64,000 nt of DNA from positions 109,928-173,927 of the forward strand of contig DATKAZ010000003.1 in assembly GCA_035514535.1 (NCBI GenBank). Reading direction: 5' to 3'. Both the position numbers and the translations under genes were made by a program. Below are positions 57,498 through 64,000 of the stretch, in pieces. This stretch comes from XN24 sp035514535. Lineage in GTDB: Bacteria; Pseudomonadota; Gammaproteobacteria; Steroidobacterales; XN24. Each line of letters begins with the position of its first letter. The stretch's first letter is position 1. Below the pieces are notes generated by a model, which had not been told where the DNA came from, ran no database searches, and was given only the letters and a program-made list of their open reading frames with translations.

Positions 57498-57752
57498 ATG
57501 AATAGAACCTACACGCTGAGCGGCCCGGCATTACTGGCCACTGCCGGTGCAGCGATGGCCGGGGAAACGCCGGCCTTCGACGAGCTGGATCGGGATGGCG
57601 ACGGCTATCTTTCGCGCGAAGATGCGGCTGCCGTTCCCGGCCTGCTCGATCATTTCTCGGTTTTCGACCTCGATGGCGACGGCAGGCTCAGCCGCATTGA
57701 GTACGCTGTCGTAGAGGGCCAGTTGGGCGGTCCCCATGAAGAATCCAGCTAG
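57498..57752 (+). CDS. Secreted EF-hand calcium-binding protein
   Basis: 84 residues. Signal peptide to about residue 22 (TAGAAMAG). Two complete EF-hand loops, DRDGDGYLSRED (residues 31-42) and DLDGDGRLSRIE (57-68), both with D-x-D-G-D-G and a final acidic residue, so calcium binding is expected. GGGAGGAG precedes the ATG. It lies between the sigma-54-type promoter and glrK, and may act as an envelope calcium or metal sensor for that system (inference). Confidence 0.85.
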   Translation: MNRTYTLSGPALLATAGAAMAGETPAFDELDRDGDGYLSREDAAAVPGLLDHFSVFDLDGDGRLSRIEYAVVEGQLGGPHEESS

Positions 57753-58165
57753 GAGAGACACAAGGTTTATTGGTTGCCCCCCGGAAGCAAGCCCCATTTC
57801 CTCCCCCCCTGGGGCCCTTCCGGGGAGGCAGCCGCCTGAAAGGCGGGCCGCCCTCAGCCATTACCTGCGCCTGCACTACCATCTCTGCCTGCGCCAGTAT
57901 CAGCGGCTTCACGAGGAGACCCTGGGAATCCGCCAGAGCGCCATCGGGTCGGCGTCGGCCCGCAAGCACTAGTCTCGCCGCGGCGCAGTCGGGACCAGTG
58001 CCACAGCTCGATCCACTCGAAATCGGCTCCGCGAATCGCTGGTCCCTGGGACGGCGCACGCCGCCCGGGAGGCTCGATGCGATTGTGCTAACCTGCAAGC
58101 GATGGGTCCGTCGCCGTCGCGGCGGCAAGGCGACCTACGGTCTTCTGGCCGCAGCAGTCAGGCGC
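57753..58165. other. Gap between EF-hand gene and glrK
   Basis: 413 bp. Near the start there are runs of C (CCCCCC and CCCCCCC). A frame overlapping the EF-hand gene (57736-57972, 78 residues) has a plausible last half (LRLHYHLCLRQYQRLHEETL) but no family; low confidence. No clear promoter for glrK was seen, so readthrough from the EF-hand promoter is possible. Confidence 0.35.
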
Positions 58166-59626
58166 ATGAAGAAGTCTTTCCGGCCCACGTCGGTACTCCA
58201 GCTCGCCCTGATCGCGTTCGCGCTCGTGGGTGTCCCGCTCATCGTTGCGCTGGTGACGGCCACCCTCGCCGTCGACCGGCTTGCCACCGAAAGCCAGCAG
58301 TCCATCCGCCAGGCGGCGCGCATCATCGACTCCGGCCGGGCCCTCGTGGAAGAGATCACCGCGATGGAGCGCAGTGCCCGGCAATTCCAGTTGCTTGGCG
58401 ACGCCGAGTTGCTCGATGGTTATCGCAGCCGGCGGGAAAACTACCTGCGTGCCGTCGCGGCCCTGGCGCTGCACGAGTTCTCTGATGAGTACCGCCGGAC
58501 CCTGGCGGATCTCAGGGCACAGGAACAAGCCGTATTCGCCGTCCTGAGCAGCCAGCCGGCGTCGTCGCCGGAGACCGCGGACGCCGTCGCCCGGTTTCCG
58601 GCGATGGGCGACGCCGCACGCCGAATTCTCGCGGACAGCAGCCGGGCCATCGGCCAGGCAGTGGAGAACACGCGTCGCCAGGCGGCGGCTACGCAGCGGC
58701 AGCTGTCCTGGCAGGCGCTGGCCGTGATCCCGGCCGCCCTGGTGCTCGCGGTTTTCGGGACACTGTTGATTGCGCGTCCTGTGCGGCAGATCGATCGGGC
58801 GATCCGGCGCCTCGGAAGTGGCCAGTTCGACGACCCCGTGCAGATACGCGGTCCGCGCGACCTCGAGGAGCTCGGCGAGCGACTGGACTGGCTGCGCCTG
58901 AGACTGCTCGACCTGGACGCCCAGAAAGTGCGCTTCCTGCGCCACGTCTCGCACGAGCTCAAGACGCCGCTGACCGCAATCCGCGAAGGTGCCCAGCTAC
59001 TCTCCGACCAGGTCACGGGCCAGTTGACGCCTGCACAGGCGGAGATCGCCGCAATCTTGTGCAAGAGCAGCATGCAGTTGCAGCGGCACATCGAGGCCCT
59101 GCTGAGCTTCAATACCATCGTGCAGGGCCTTGACCAGCCGGTCATGCCGGAGCCCGTGGACGTGGGCCCGCTGCTCGAGCAGGTCCTGGGAGACCAGGTC
59201 GTCTCCATCAAGGCCAAGGGACTGAGAATCGAGACCGATCCCTCGGCACTCACGGTACCGGGCGATCGCGAGCAACTCCGCGTCGTGCTGGACAACCTCC
59301 TTTCCAACGCGATTAAATACTCGCCGCCCGGGGGACGCATCCGGGTCTGCCTGCGGCAGCAGGATCAGCAGGCCGTCATCGAGGTCCACGACGAAGGCCC
59401 CGGTATCGATCACGAGGAACGGGCCATGGTCTTCCAGCCGTTCTACCAGGGGAGCGCCGTGCACAACGGCCACGTCAAGGGCACCGGGCTGGGCCTCGCG
59501 ATTACGCAGGAATATGTGCGGGCCCACCGCGGCAGCATCGAGGTCGCCGAAGCCCGACAGGGCGCATGCCTGCGGGTACATCTGCCCCTGGCCGGCGGCA
59601 GCGAGGCCGAGGAGGCAGCGAAATGA
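58166..59626 (+). CDS. glrK: GlrK/QseE-type sensor histidine kinase
   Basis: 486 residues. Two membrane helices (residues ~12-33 and ~183-203) enclose a ~150-residue helical periplasmic sensor domain rich in Glu/Arg/Ala. HAMP follows, then the dimerisation helix HVSHELKTPLTAIREG with the phospho-His at residue 263, and a HATPase domain with LDNLLSNAIKYSPPGG (N box) and GTGLGLAITQEYVRAHRG (G boxes). The frame is open upstream to 57770 without similarity. GlrK phosphorylates GlrR; the operon order glrK-qseG-glrR is as in E. coli. Confidence 0.92.
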   Translation: MKKSFRPTSVLQLALIAFALVGVPLIVALVTATLAVDRLATESQQSIRQAARIIDSGRALVEEITAMERSARQFQLLGDAELLDGYRSRRENYLRAVAALALHEFSDEYRRTLADLRAQEQAVFAVLSSQPASSPETADAVARFPAMGDAARRILADSSRAIGQAVENTRRQAAATQRQLSWQALAVIPAALVLAVFGTLLIARPVRQIDRAIRRLGSGQFDDPVQIRGPRDLEELGERLDWLRLRLLDLDAQKVRFLRHVSHELKTPLTAIREGAQLLSDQVTGQLTPAQAEIAAILCKSSMQLQRHIEALLSFNTIVQGLDQPVMPEPVDVGPLLEQVLGDQVVSIKAKGLRIETDPSALTVPGDREQLRVVLDNLLSNAIKYSPPGGRIRVCLRQQDQQAVIEVHDEGPGIDHEERAMVFQPFYQGSAVHNGHVKGTGLGLAITQEYVRAHRGSIEVAEARQGACLRVHLPLAGGSEAEEAAK

Positions 59627-60264
59627 CCATCATGAAATGGCAGCCCGGTCGTATGCTGGCTCTCGTCGCGGGCCTCGGACTGGGTGGTTGCGCGCTCGTG
59701 TCGGGCGGCGGTCCCGATGCGGCGGGAACCTCGCCGGCCGCGAGTGAGTCGCCGCCGACCGCGCGGTCCGCCGAAGAGGAAATCTCGGCCCTCGCCAGTT
59801 TCGGCGACACGCTCTCGCTGCAGTCGGTGCAGTCCCAACGCCAGGAACTCGAGCTGGCGGAGCGCGACCTCGAGCGCATCGGCGGCGCCGAGCAGCGGCT
59901 CCGCCTGGCGCTTGTATTAACACTCGCGGACGAGGAGCTGAAGGACCTGGAGCGGGCCCGGGTGCTGCTGGCCGAGTCGGTTGCGACCCCCGGTCATCCG
60001 GCCCACCTCGGACTGACGCGCCTGCTGGCGATGCTCATCGGGGAGCAGCAGGAACTCAGGAATCGACAGCAACTGGCTGCGGCACGGCAGGATGACGCGG
60101 AACTCGCGAAGCTCGCGCAGGAGCGGGCGGAATGCCAGGCCCTGGAAGAGCGACTCGCTCGCCTGAAGGATATCGAACGACAACTCAACGAGCGTGCGCA
60201 GCCCGCCACGCTGCCAATGGACGATGACGACGACCCCACAAAAGATCCTGCTGGTAGACGATGA
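59623..60264 (+). CDS. qseG: QseG-like outer-membrane lipoprotein
   Basis: 213 residues. A leader ends GLGLGGC, a lipobox. The mature part is a coiled-coil of Glu/Arg/Leu (residues ~70-200) with no catalytic motif. In E. coli QseG sits in the outer membrane and controls GlrK activity by direct contact. Position between glrK and glrR is the main support. Its ATG overlaps the glrK stop by four bases and its end overlaps glrR by 41 bp. The final residues are strongly acidic (MDDDDDP). Confidence 0.82.
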   Translation: MTIMKWQPGRMLALVAGLGLGGCALVSGGGPDAAGTSPAASESPPTARSAEEEISALASFGDTLSLQSVQSQRQELELAERDLERIGGAEQRLRLALVLTLADEELKDLERARVLLAESVATPGHPAHLGLTRLLAMLIGEQQELRNRQQLAAARQDDAELAKLAQERAECQALEERLARLKDIERQLNERAQPATLPMDDDDDPTKDPAGRR

Positions 60265-61582
60265 CGCGGACCTGCTGCAGCTGCTCGCCATCCGCCTGAA
60301 GGCAGCCAGTTACGAGGTGCACGCGGTGGACAGTGCCGAGAAGGCCCTGTCCCACCTGGCCGTCGTGCAACCGAAAATCGTCATCACGGATCTGCGCATG
60401 CAAGGCATGGACGGCATGGCGCTGTTCGATGTCATCCACCGCGAACGCCCGACGTTGCCCGTGATCATCCTCACGGCGCACGGTACGATTCCCGAGGCGG
60501 CGGAGGCGACGCGCCGCGGCGTGTTCGGCTACCTCACGAAGCCGTTCGACAGCAGGGAGTTGCTGGATCACGTCGCCCGGGCGATACGGATCACTTCGTC
60601 GGGCGGCACTGACGGTGCGCCGGCGGACACGGAGTGGCGCCGCGAGATCGTCTCGGGCGGCCCCGAGATGGAGGCGCTGCTGGAGCGCGCCGGCCTGGCG
60701 GCCCGCTCGGAGGCCAGCATCCTGATCGTGGGCGAGAGCGGCACCGGCAAGGAACTGGTGGCCCGTGCGATTCATCGCGCCAGCCCCCGCGCCGGACGAC
60801 CCTTCGTCGCAGTTAACGCGACCGCGATCCCCGAGACACTGCTGGAATCGGAATTGTTCGGCCATGTGCGCGGTGCGTTCACCGGCGCCAACCGTACCCA
60901 CAAGGGGCTGTTCCAGGTCGCCGACCGCGGCACGCTTTTCCTCGACGAGATCGGCGACATGCCCCTGGGATTGCAGGCCAAGCTGCTGCGTGCCCTGCAG
61001 GAGCGCGAGGTGCGGCCTGTCGGTGCGGCCGTGGCCACGCCGGTGGACATCCGGGTGATTTCGGCGACGCACCACAATCTCGAGGAGGCCGTCGCCAATG
61101 GGCAGTTTCGCGCGGACCTCTACTACCGGCTGAACGTCGTCACGCTCCACATCCCGCCCTTGAGTGAGCGACGAGGAGACATTCCGCTGCTCGTGTCGCA
61201 CCTGCTGGAGGAGTTGCGCGGCGACGGGCCGCACCGCGTCACCGGCTTGTCACCGGAGGCGATGGAACTGCTTATCCAGGCGCCCTGGCCGGGCAACGTT
61301 CGCCAGCTGCGCAACGTCGTCGAACAGATGGTGGCACTGGCGACCGGCCCCATCGTGTCGGCCGGGCTCGTGAGGTCGGCGTTGCAGGAAGCGTCGAGCG
61401 AATTCCTGTCGCTCAATGATGCCCGAGAGCGCTTCGAGCGAGACTACCTGGTGCGCCTGCTGCAGGTCACGCAGGGCAATGTTAGCCATGCAGCGCGCCT
61501 CGCGCAACGCGAACGCAGCAAGTTCTACCAGTTGCTGAAGCGGCACCACCTCGATCCGGAATTATTCCGGCCGAGTTCCTAG
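60224..61582 (+). CDS. glrR: GlrR/NtrC-type sigma-54-dependent response regulator
   Basis: 452 residues from ATG 60224. Receiver domain: acidic pocket (VDDDAD), phosphoacceptor D56 in VITDLRMQG, K106 in YLTKPF. AAA+ domain: Walker A VGESGTGKE (~169-177), the sigma-54-contacting loop GAFTGA (217-222), Walker B LFLDEIGDMP. C-terminal Fis-type HTH is present (NVSHAARLAQRERSKFYQLLKRH). It should activate -24/-12 promoters after phosphorylation by GlrK, such as the one upstream of the EF-hand gene. It overlaps qseG by 41 bp. In E. coli the pair controls glmY. Confidence 0.95.
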   Translation: MTTTPQKILLVDDDADLLQLLAIRLKAASYEVHAVDSAEKALSHLAVVQPKIVITDLRMQGMDGMALFDVIHRERPTLPVIILTAHGTIPEAAEATRRGVFGYLTKPFDSRELLDHVARAIRITSSGGTDGAPADTEWRREIVSGGPEMEALLERAGLAARSEASILIVGESGTGKELVARAIHRASPRAGRPFVAVNATAIPETLLESELFGHVRGAFTGANRTHKGLFQVADRGTLFLDEIGDMPLGLQAKLLRALQEREVRPVGAAVATPVDIRVISATHHNLEEAVANGQFRADLYYRLNVVTLHIPPLSERRGDIPLLVSHLLEELRGDGPHRVTGLSPEAMELLIQAPWPGNVRQLRNVVEQMVALATGPIVSAGLVRSALQEASSEFLSLNDARERFERDYLVRLLQVTQGNVSHAARLAQRERSKFYQLLKRHHLDPELFRPSS

Positions 61583-61726
61583 TCCGCGGCCGCCGCCATG
61601 CACGCGTCGTGCGATGACGGCCCGGTGAGCCGCGCGCGTCGGCGTGTAATAAATTCGTAATCATTAGGCGCGTATCGGCATGCTAGTCTGCGCCGCTTCA
61701 CCTGGCTGGTAATGCGGAGCAAAGCC

Positions 61727-62425
61727 ATGACGAGAGTTTTGCTGATCATCTGCTGTTGCACCGCTGCGGCTTTCGGAGCCGCATGCACGTCTGCCCCGGT
61801 CCGGCTCCACGATGCCGATGCCGCCGCGGTTGCCGTCATCAGCCTGCCGGAACAGCTCGAGGTCGCGAGCATTAACGGCCTGGAGGTCGAAGGCGTGAGT
61901 GGCCTGCTGAAGAAGGGCGATACGACACTCGAGGTCGCGCCCGGCCGCTACGAAGTACTCGTGTTCTACCGAGAGCTGTGGCAGCGCGGGGATCACCACG
62001 ACGTGCTGCGCTCGGATCCGGCCTTGTTCGTCGTCGAGGCCGGAGCCGGAGGGCATTACCGGCTCGACTATGCGCGCCCACGAGATTTTGGCGCCGCGCA
62101 AGCCCTTGCCGCAGACTTCACGGGCTGGGTTGAGGACCTGGCAACGGGTGACCGCATGCCCTCGCGCTCCAGCGGTCTGCAGTTTCGCCAGGGCGTGATA
62201 CCGGCAGTCACTTTCGACGACACGCTGGTACCGACAGCGGCCGGCGGCGGAAACGGCCAAGTCGTGGCGCCATTGTCGTCGCCCGTTACACGCGCCGGCG
62301 ACGGGCATGCGCCGCCCACCGCATCACCGGAAGACGAATGGCTGTCTCTGATGCAGGGCTGGTGGAACCAGGCGAGCGCCGCGGAGCGTCGCGCATTCCT
62401 TCACTGGCTCGGCGAGCAGCGCTGA
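61727..62425 (+). CDS. DUF2057 (YccT-like) secreted protein
   Basis: 232 residues from ATG 61727. Leader with AFGAACT, a possible lipobox at Cys20. The family pattern LPEQLEVASINGLEVEG, LEVAPGRYEVLVFYRELW is seen; DUF2057 proteins are periplasmic with unknown function. The C-terminal ~80 residues are specific and end in a Trp-rich helix (SLMQGWWNQASAAERRAFLHWL). It lies 144 bp after glrR, followed by a terminator hairpin. Confidence 0.8.
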   Translation: MTRVLLIICCCTAAAFGAACTSAPVRLHDADAAAVAVISLPEQLEVASINGLEVEGVSGLLKKGDTTLEVAPGRYEVLVFYRELWQRGDHHDVLRSDPALFVVEAGAGGHYRLDYARPRDFGAAQALAADFTGWVEDLATGDRMPSRSSGLQFRQGVIPAVTFDDTLVPTAAGGGNGQVVAPLSSPVTRAGDGHAPPTASPEDEWLSLMQGWWNQASAAERRAFLHWLGEQR

Positions 62426-62474
62426 CGTCTGCGCCCGCAGGCGCGACTCCCACCTGAAACTGAAGCGACGGAAA

Positions 62475-62496
62475 CGGGCCGCCCCGAGGCGGCCCG
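62475..62496 (+). terminator. Terminator-like hairpin after the DUF2057 gene
   Basis: CGGGCCGCC pairs with GGCGGCCCG over a 4-nt loop CCGA. A short T/A tail follows on both strands (CTTGCG; TTTCC on the other side). About 50 bp after the stop. Confidence 0.6.
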
Positions 62497-62621
62497 CTTG
62501 CGTATGCGCGTCGAACAACCACACGAGTGTGGGTGCTCCGCCACATCCTTTTCATGCGTCATTAAACAGTCACATTCGCTGCCCATACTTCGCGCCGAGT
62601 GCAGGGGCACAGATGACCACC

Positions 62622-62627
62622 AAGGAG
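62622..62627 (+). promoter_or_regulatory. Shine-Dalgarno that decides the porin start
   Basis: AAGGAG lies six bases before TTG 62634 and nine bases after the ATG at 62613, so it serves the TTG. The TTG gives the usual MKKTLLAIA signal peptide. Confidence 0.7.
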
Positions 62628-62633
62628 ATTAAA

Positions 62634-63680
62634 TTGAAGAAGACATTGCTTGCGATCGCCATAGGGGCGACGTTCCTGGCCGCGAATGCGTCACTGGCCG
62701 CGCCGACGGTCTACGGCCGTTTCAACGTGGCGCTCGACAGCCAGAAAGACGAGATCGGGCTCGATTTCGGAACGCGCGACAGCACCTTGAAGTTGCGCGA
62801 CAACAACAATTCCTCCCGCCTCGGCTTCAAGGGCAGCGAGGAGCTTGGCGTCGGTGACCTGAAGGTCATCTACCAGCTCGAGTACGGCATCGATCCCGAT
62901 GGCAGCGAGTCCAATCCGTTCTCCAAGCGCAACCTGTTCGTCGGGCTGCAGGGCGGCTTCGGCGAACTCAAGGCCGGCTTCTACGACACGATCATCAAGG
63001 ACATCGGCGGCTCGGTCGACCAGTTCAACGACACGATCGGCGATATCACCAACCTGATGGTCGGCGAGACCCGCACCAGCAACCTGATCACCTACACGAC
63101 GCCGAAGATGGGCGATGCCCTGGACTTCGTGATCACGGTGCAGCCGGGCGAAGGGCGGGTCGCGGCCGATGACGTGACGGACACCGAGGACAGTATCGCC
63201 GACTCCTGGTATGCGGCCATGCGGTACAACGCCGGGATGTTCAGCGGCGCGCTCGGCTATGCAAACAACCAGCGCAGCGGCCTGAAGTTCGATGGCGGCA
63301 CGGTAGGCAGCGATATCCTGCGCGCGACGGGCCTGGTCAAGTGGGAGAGCTTCGAGCTCGGCGCCCTCTACCAGATGGCCGAAGGGATCGACCAGCGCGG
63401 CGGCGCGGTCAGCGGCGGCGACTTCGAGGAGACGAGCTGGCTGTTGTCCGCGGCATACAAGATCGGTTCCTGGAAGCTCAAGACCCAGTATGGCCAGACC
63501 GACGGCGACACCAGCGGCATCACGCGCTCGCAGATCGCCGTCGGCGCCGACTACAAGCTCAGCAAGGCGGCGACGGCGCAGGTCTACTACGTGAGCTACG
63601 AAGACCAGGACCGGGTCATCGACGGCATCAGTGACCCGAACACCGACACCGTGGGAGTGGCGTTCATCTACAGCTTCTAG
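62634..63680 (+). CDS. Outer-membrane general porin (Gram-negative porin family)
   Basis: 348 residues from TTG 62634. Signal peptide KKTLLAIAIGATFLAANASLAAP is followed by TVYGRFNVALD, the typical porin N-terminal strand. A 16-strand barrel is expected: SRLGFKGSEELGVGDLKVIYQLEYG and GGFGELKAGFYDT-type strands, a constriction-loop region after NLFVGLQGG, and the C-terminal strand ending in VAFIYSF, whose Phe is the BAM signal. ATG 62613 would add seven residues but has no site. A strong terminator follows. Confidence 0.92.
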   Translation: MKKTLLAIAIGATFLAANASLAAPTVYGRFNVALDSQKDEIGLDFGTRDSTLKLRDNNNSSRLGFKGSEELGVGDLKVIYQLEYGIDPDGSESNPFSKRNLFVGLQGGFGELKAGFYDTIIKDIGGSVDQFNDTIGDITNLMVGETRTSNLITYTTPKMGDALDFVITVQPGEGRVAADDVTDTEDSIADSWYAAMRYNAGMFSGALGYANNQRSGLKFDGGTVGSDILRATGLVKWESFELGALYQMAEGIDQRGGAVSGGDFEETSWLLSAAYKIGSWKLKTQYGQTDGDTSGITRSQIAVGADYKLSKAATAQVYYVSYEDQDRVIDGISDPNTDTVGVAFIYSF

Positions 63681-63710
63681 GCATCACCATCCGCGGGTGG
63701 ATGCCGCTCG

Positions 63711-63738
63711 GGCCCGGCAGGGATGCCGGGCCTTTCTC
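63711..63738 (+). terminator. Rho-independent terminator of the porin gene
   Basis: GGCCCGGCA pairs with TGCCGGGCC over GGGA, and TTTCT follows. Thirty bases after the porin stop. Confidence 0.85.
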
Positions 63739-63837
63739 GTGGCACCCGGGCAAGTCCGTCGCGGCCATCGGCTAGGTGTGAACAGGCCCTGGGAACGGAT
63801 GGCATAATGAGCCGCTCAGCTCACCCGATCCCGAGGA

Positions 63838-64000
63838 ATGCCCAGAATGCCCGCCAGCGATTTCTACACCGACCGCGCAAGCGGTGCGTGTCCCATTCAT
63901 GCCGTCGACACGCAGGGTCTGGAAGAGTTGCTGGGCCAGTTGACCGACGCGCATCGTGGCTGGGTGCGCAGTTCCGGCTGGCAGGCGAAACCGGGCACGG
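63838..64000 (+). CDS. Leucyl-aminopeptidase-family (M17-like) protein, N-terminal part
   Basis: The last 163 bases encode MPRMPASDFYTDRASG...PIHAVDTQGLEELLGQL and a later HRGWVRSSGWQAKPG. This outline is like the N-terminal domain of proteobacterial M17 leucyl aminopeptidases (PepA-like), but the catalytic half is beyond the edge. ATG 63838 is tied to a GAGG two bases upstream; ATG 63847 is an alternative with more suitable spacing. Preceded by the porin terminator. Confidence 0.55.
   Translation, partial: MPRMPASDFYTDRASGACPIHAVDTQGLEELLGQLTDAHRGWVRSSGWQAKPGT

Overview
The window is a GC-rich (roughly two-thirds G+C by eye) gammaproteobacterial chromosome segment. The best taxonomic clue is the block hemA-prfA (leftward) divergent from TPR lipoprotein-lolB-ispE-tRNA-Gln-prs-rplY-pth-ychF (rightward), a conserved gammaproteobacterial order. 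Lipoproteins with LolB, a trimeric-type porin, CusCBA, FeoABC, a GlrK/QseG/GlrR set and RimK agree with a Gram-negative gammaproteobacterium outside the enterics (for example a Chromatiales- or Woeseia-like lineage; this placement is inference). No phage, CRISPR array or intact insertion sequence was seen.

Layout. 0-11 kb: the end of a transsulfuration enzyme, a cysteine-synthase-like gene and the housekeeping block. 11-16.7 kb: nitric-oxide and oxygen response, with Fnr and NsrR regulators in one operon and norB-nnrS-sirB2 in another; norB has a well-placed FNR-type box, and tRNA-Met lies next to it. 16.8-22.9 kb: a transglutaminase/TPR lipoprotein and a TetR-controlled RND efflux operon. 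22.9-26.8 kb: a c-type cytochrome divergent from feoABC plus a membrane protein, ending in a cluster of 13-bp repeats. 26.8-33.3 kb: a leftward operon of an MMPL-type exporter, a LolA-like carrier, an outer-membrane barrel, a DUF2892 protein and a two-domain kinase, which looks like a trans-envelope lipid export route. 33.5-41.4 kb: an acyl-carrier-like protein without the usual serine, DUF4112, a leaderless gamma-glutamyltransferase-like enzyme, a corA-rimB-rimK-AstE-like operon, a tandem PTPS protein and htpX. 41.4-55.5 kb: copper/heavy-metal resistance with a beta-propeller lipoprotein, a small Cys-rich leader protein, cusCBA, DUF411 and cytochrome c, followed by a decayed stretch holding a P-type ATPase fragment, DUF2933, DUF5676, an APC permease and an internally deleted cusA remnant. 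55.5-64 kb: a methyltransferase, an OmpA-like protein, a secreted EF-hand protein with a sigma-54-like promoter, glrK-qseG-glrR, DUF2057, a porin and the start of an M17 aminopeptidase.

Points that most deserve follow-up: the cusC Shine-Dalgarno is buried in a long hairpin that begins right after the stop codon of the preceding small Cys-rich ORF (predicted translational coupling); a two-copy upstream repeat plus a -24/-12 promoter lies beside a sigma-54 activator gene; a cusA remnant shows an in-frame 408-nt deletion bounded by a 10-bp repeat; and the MMPL/LolA-like/barrel operon may be a complete envelope transport system.
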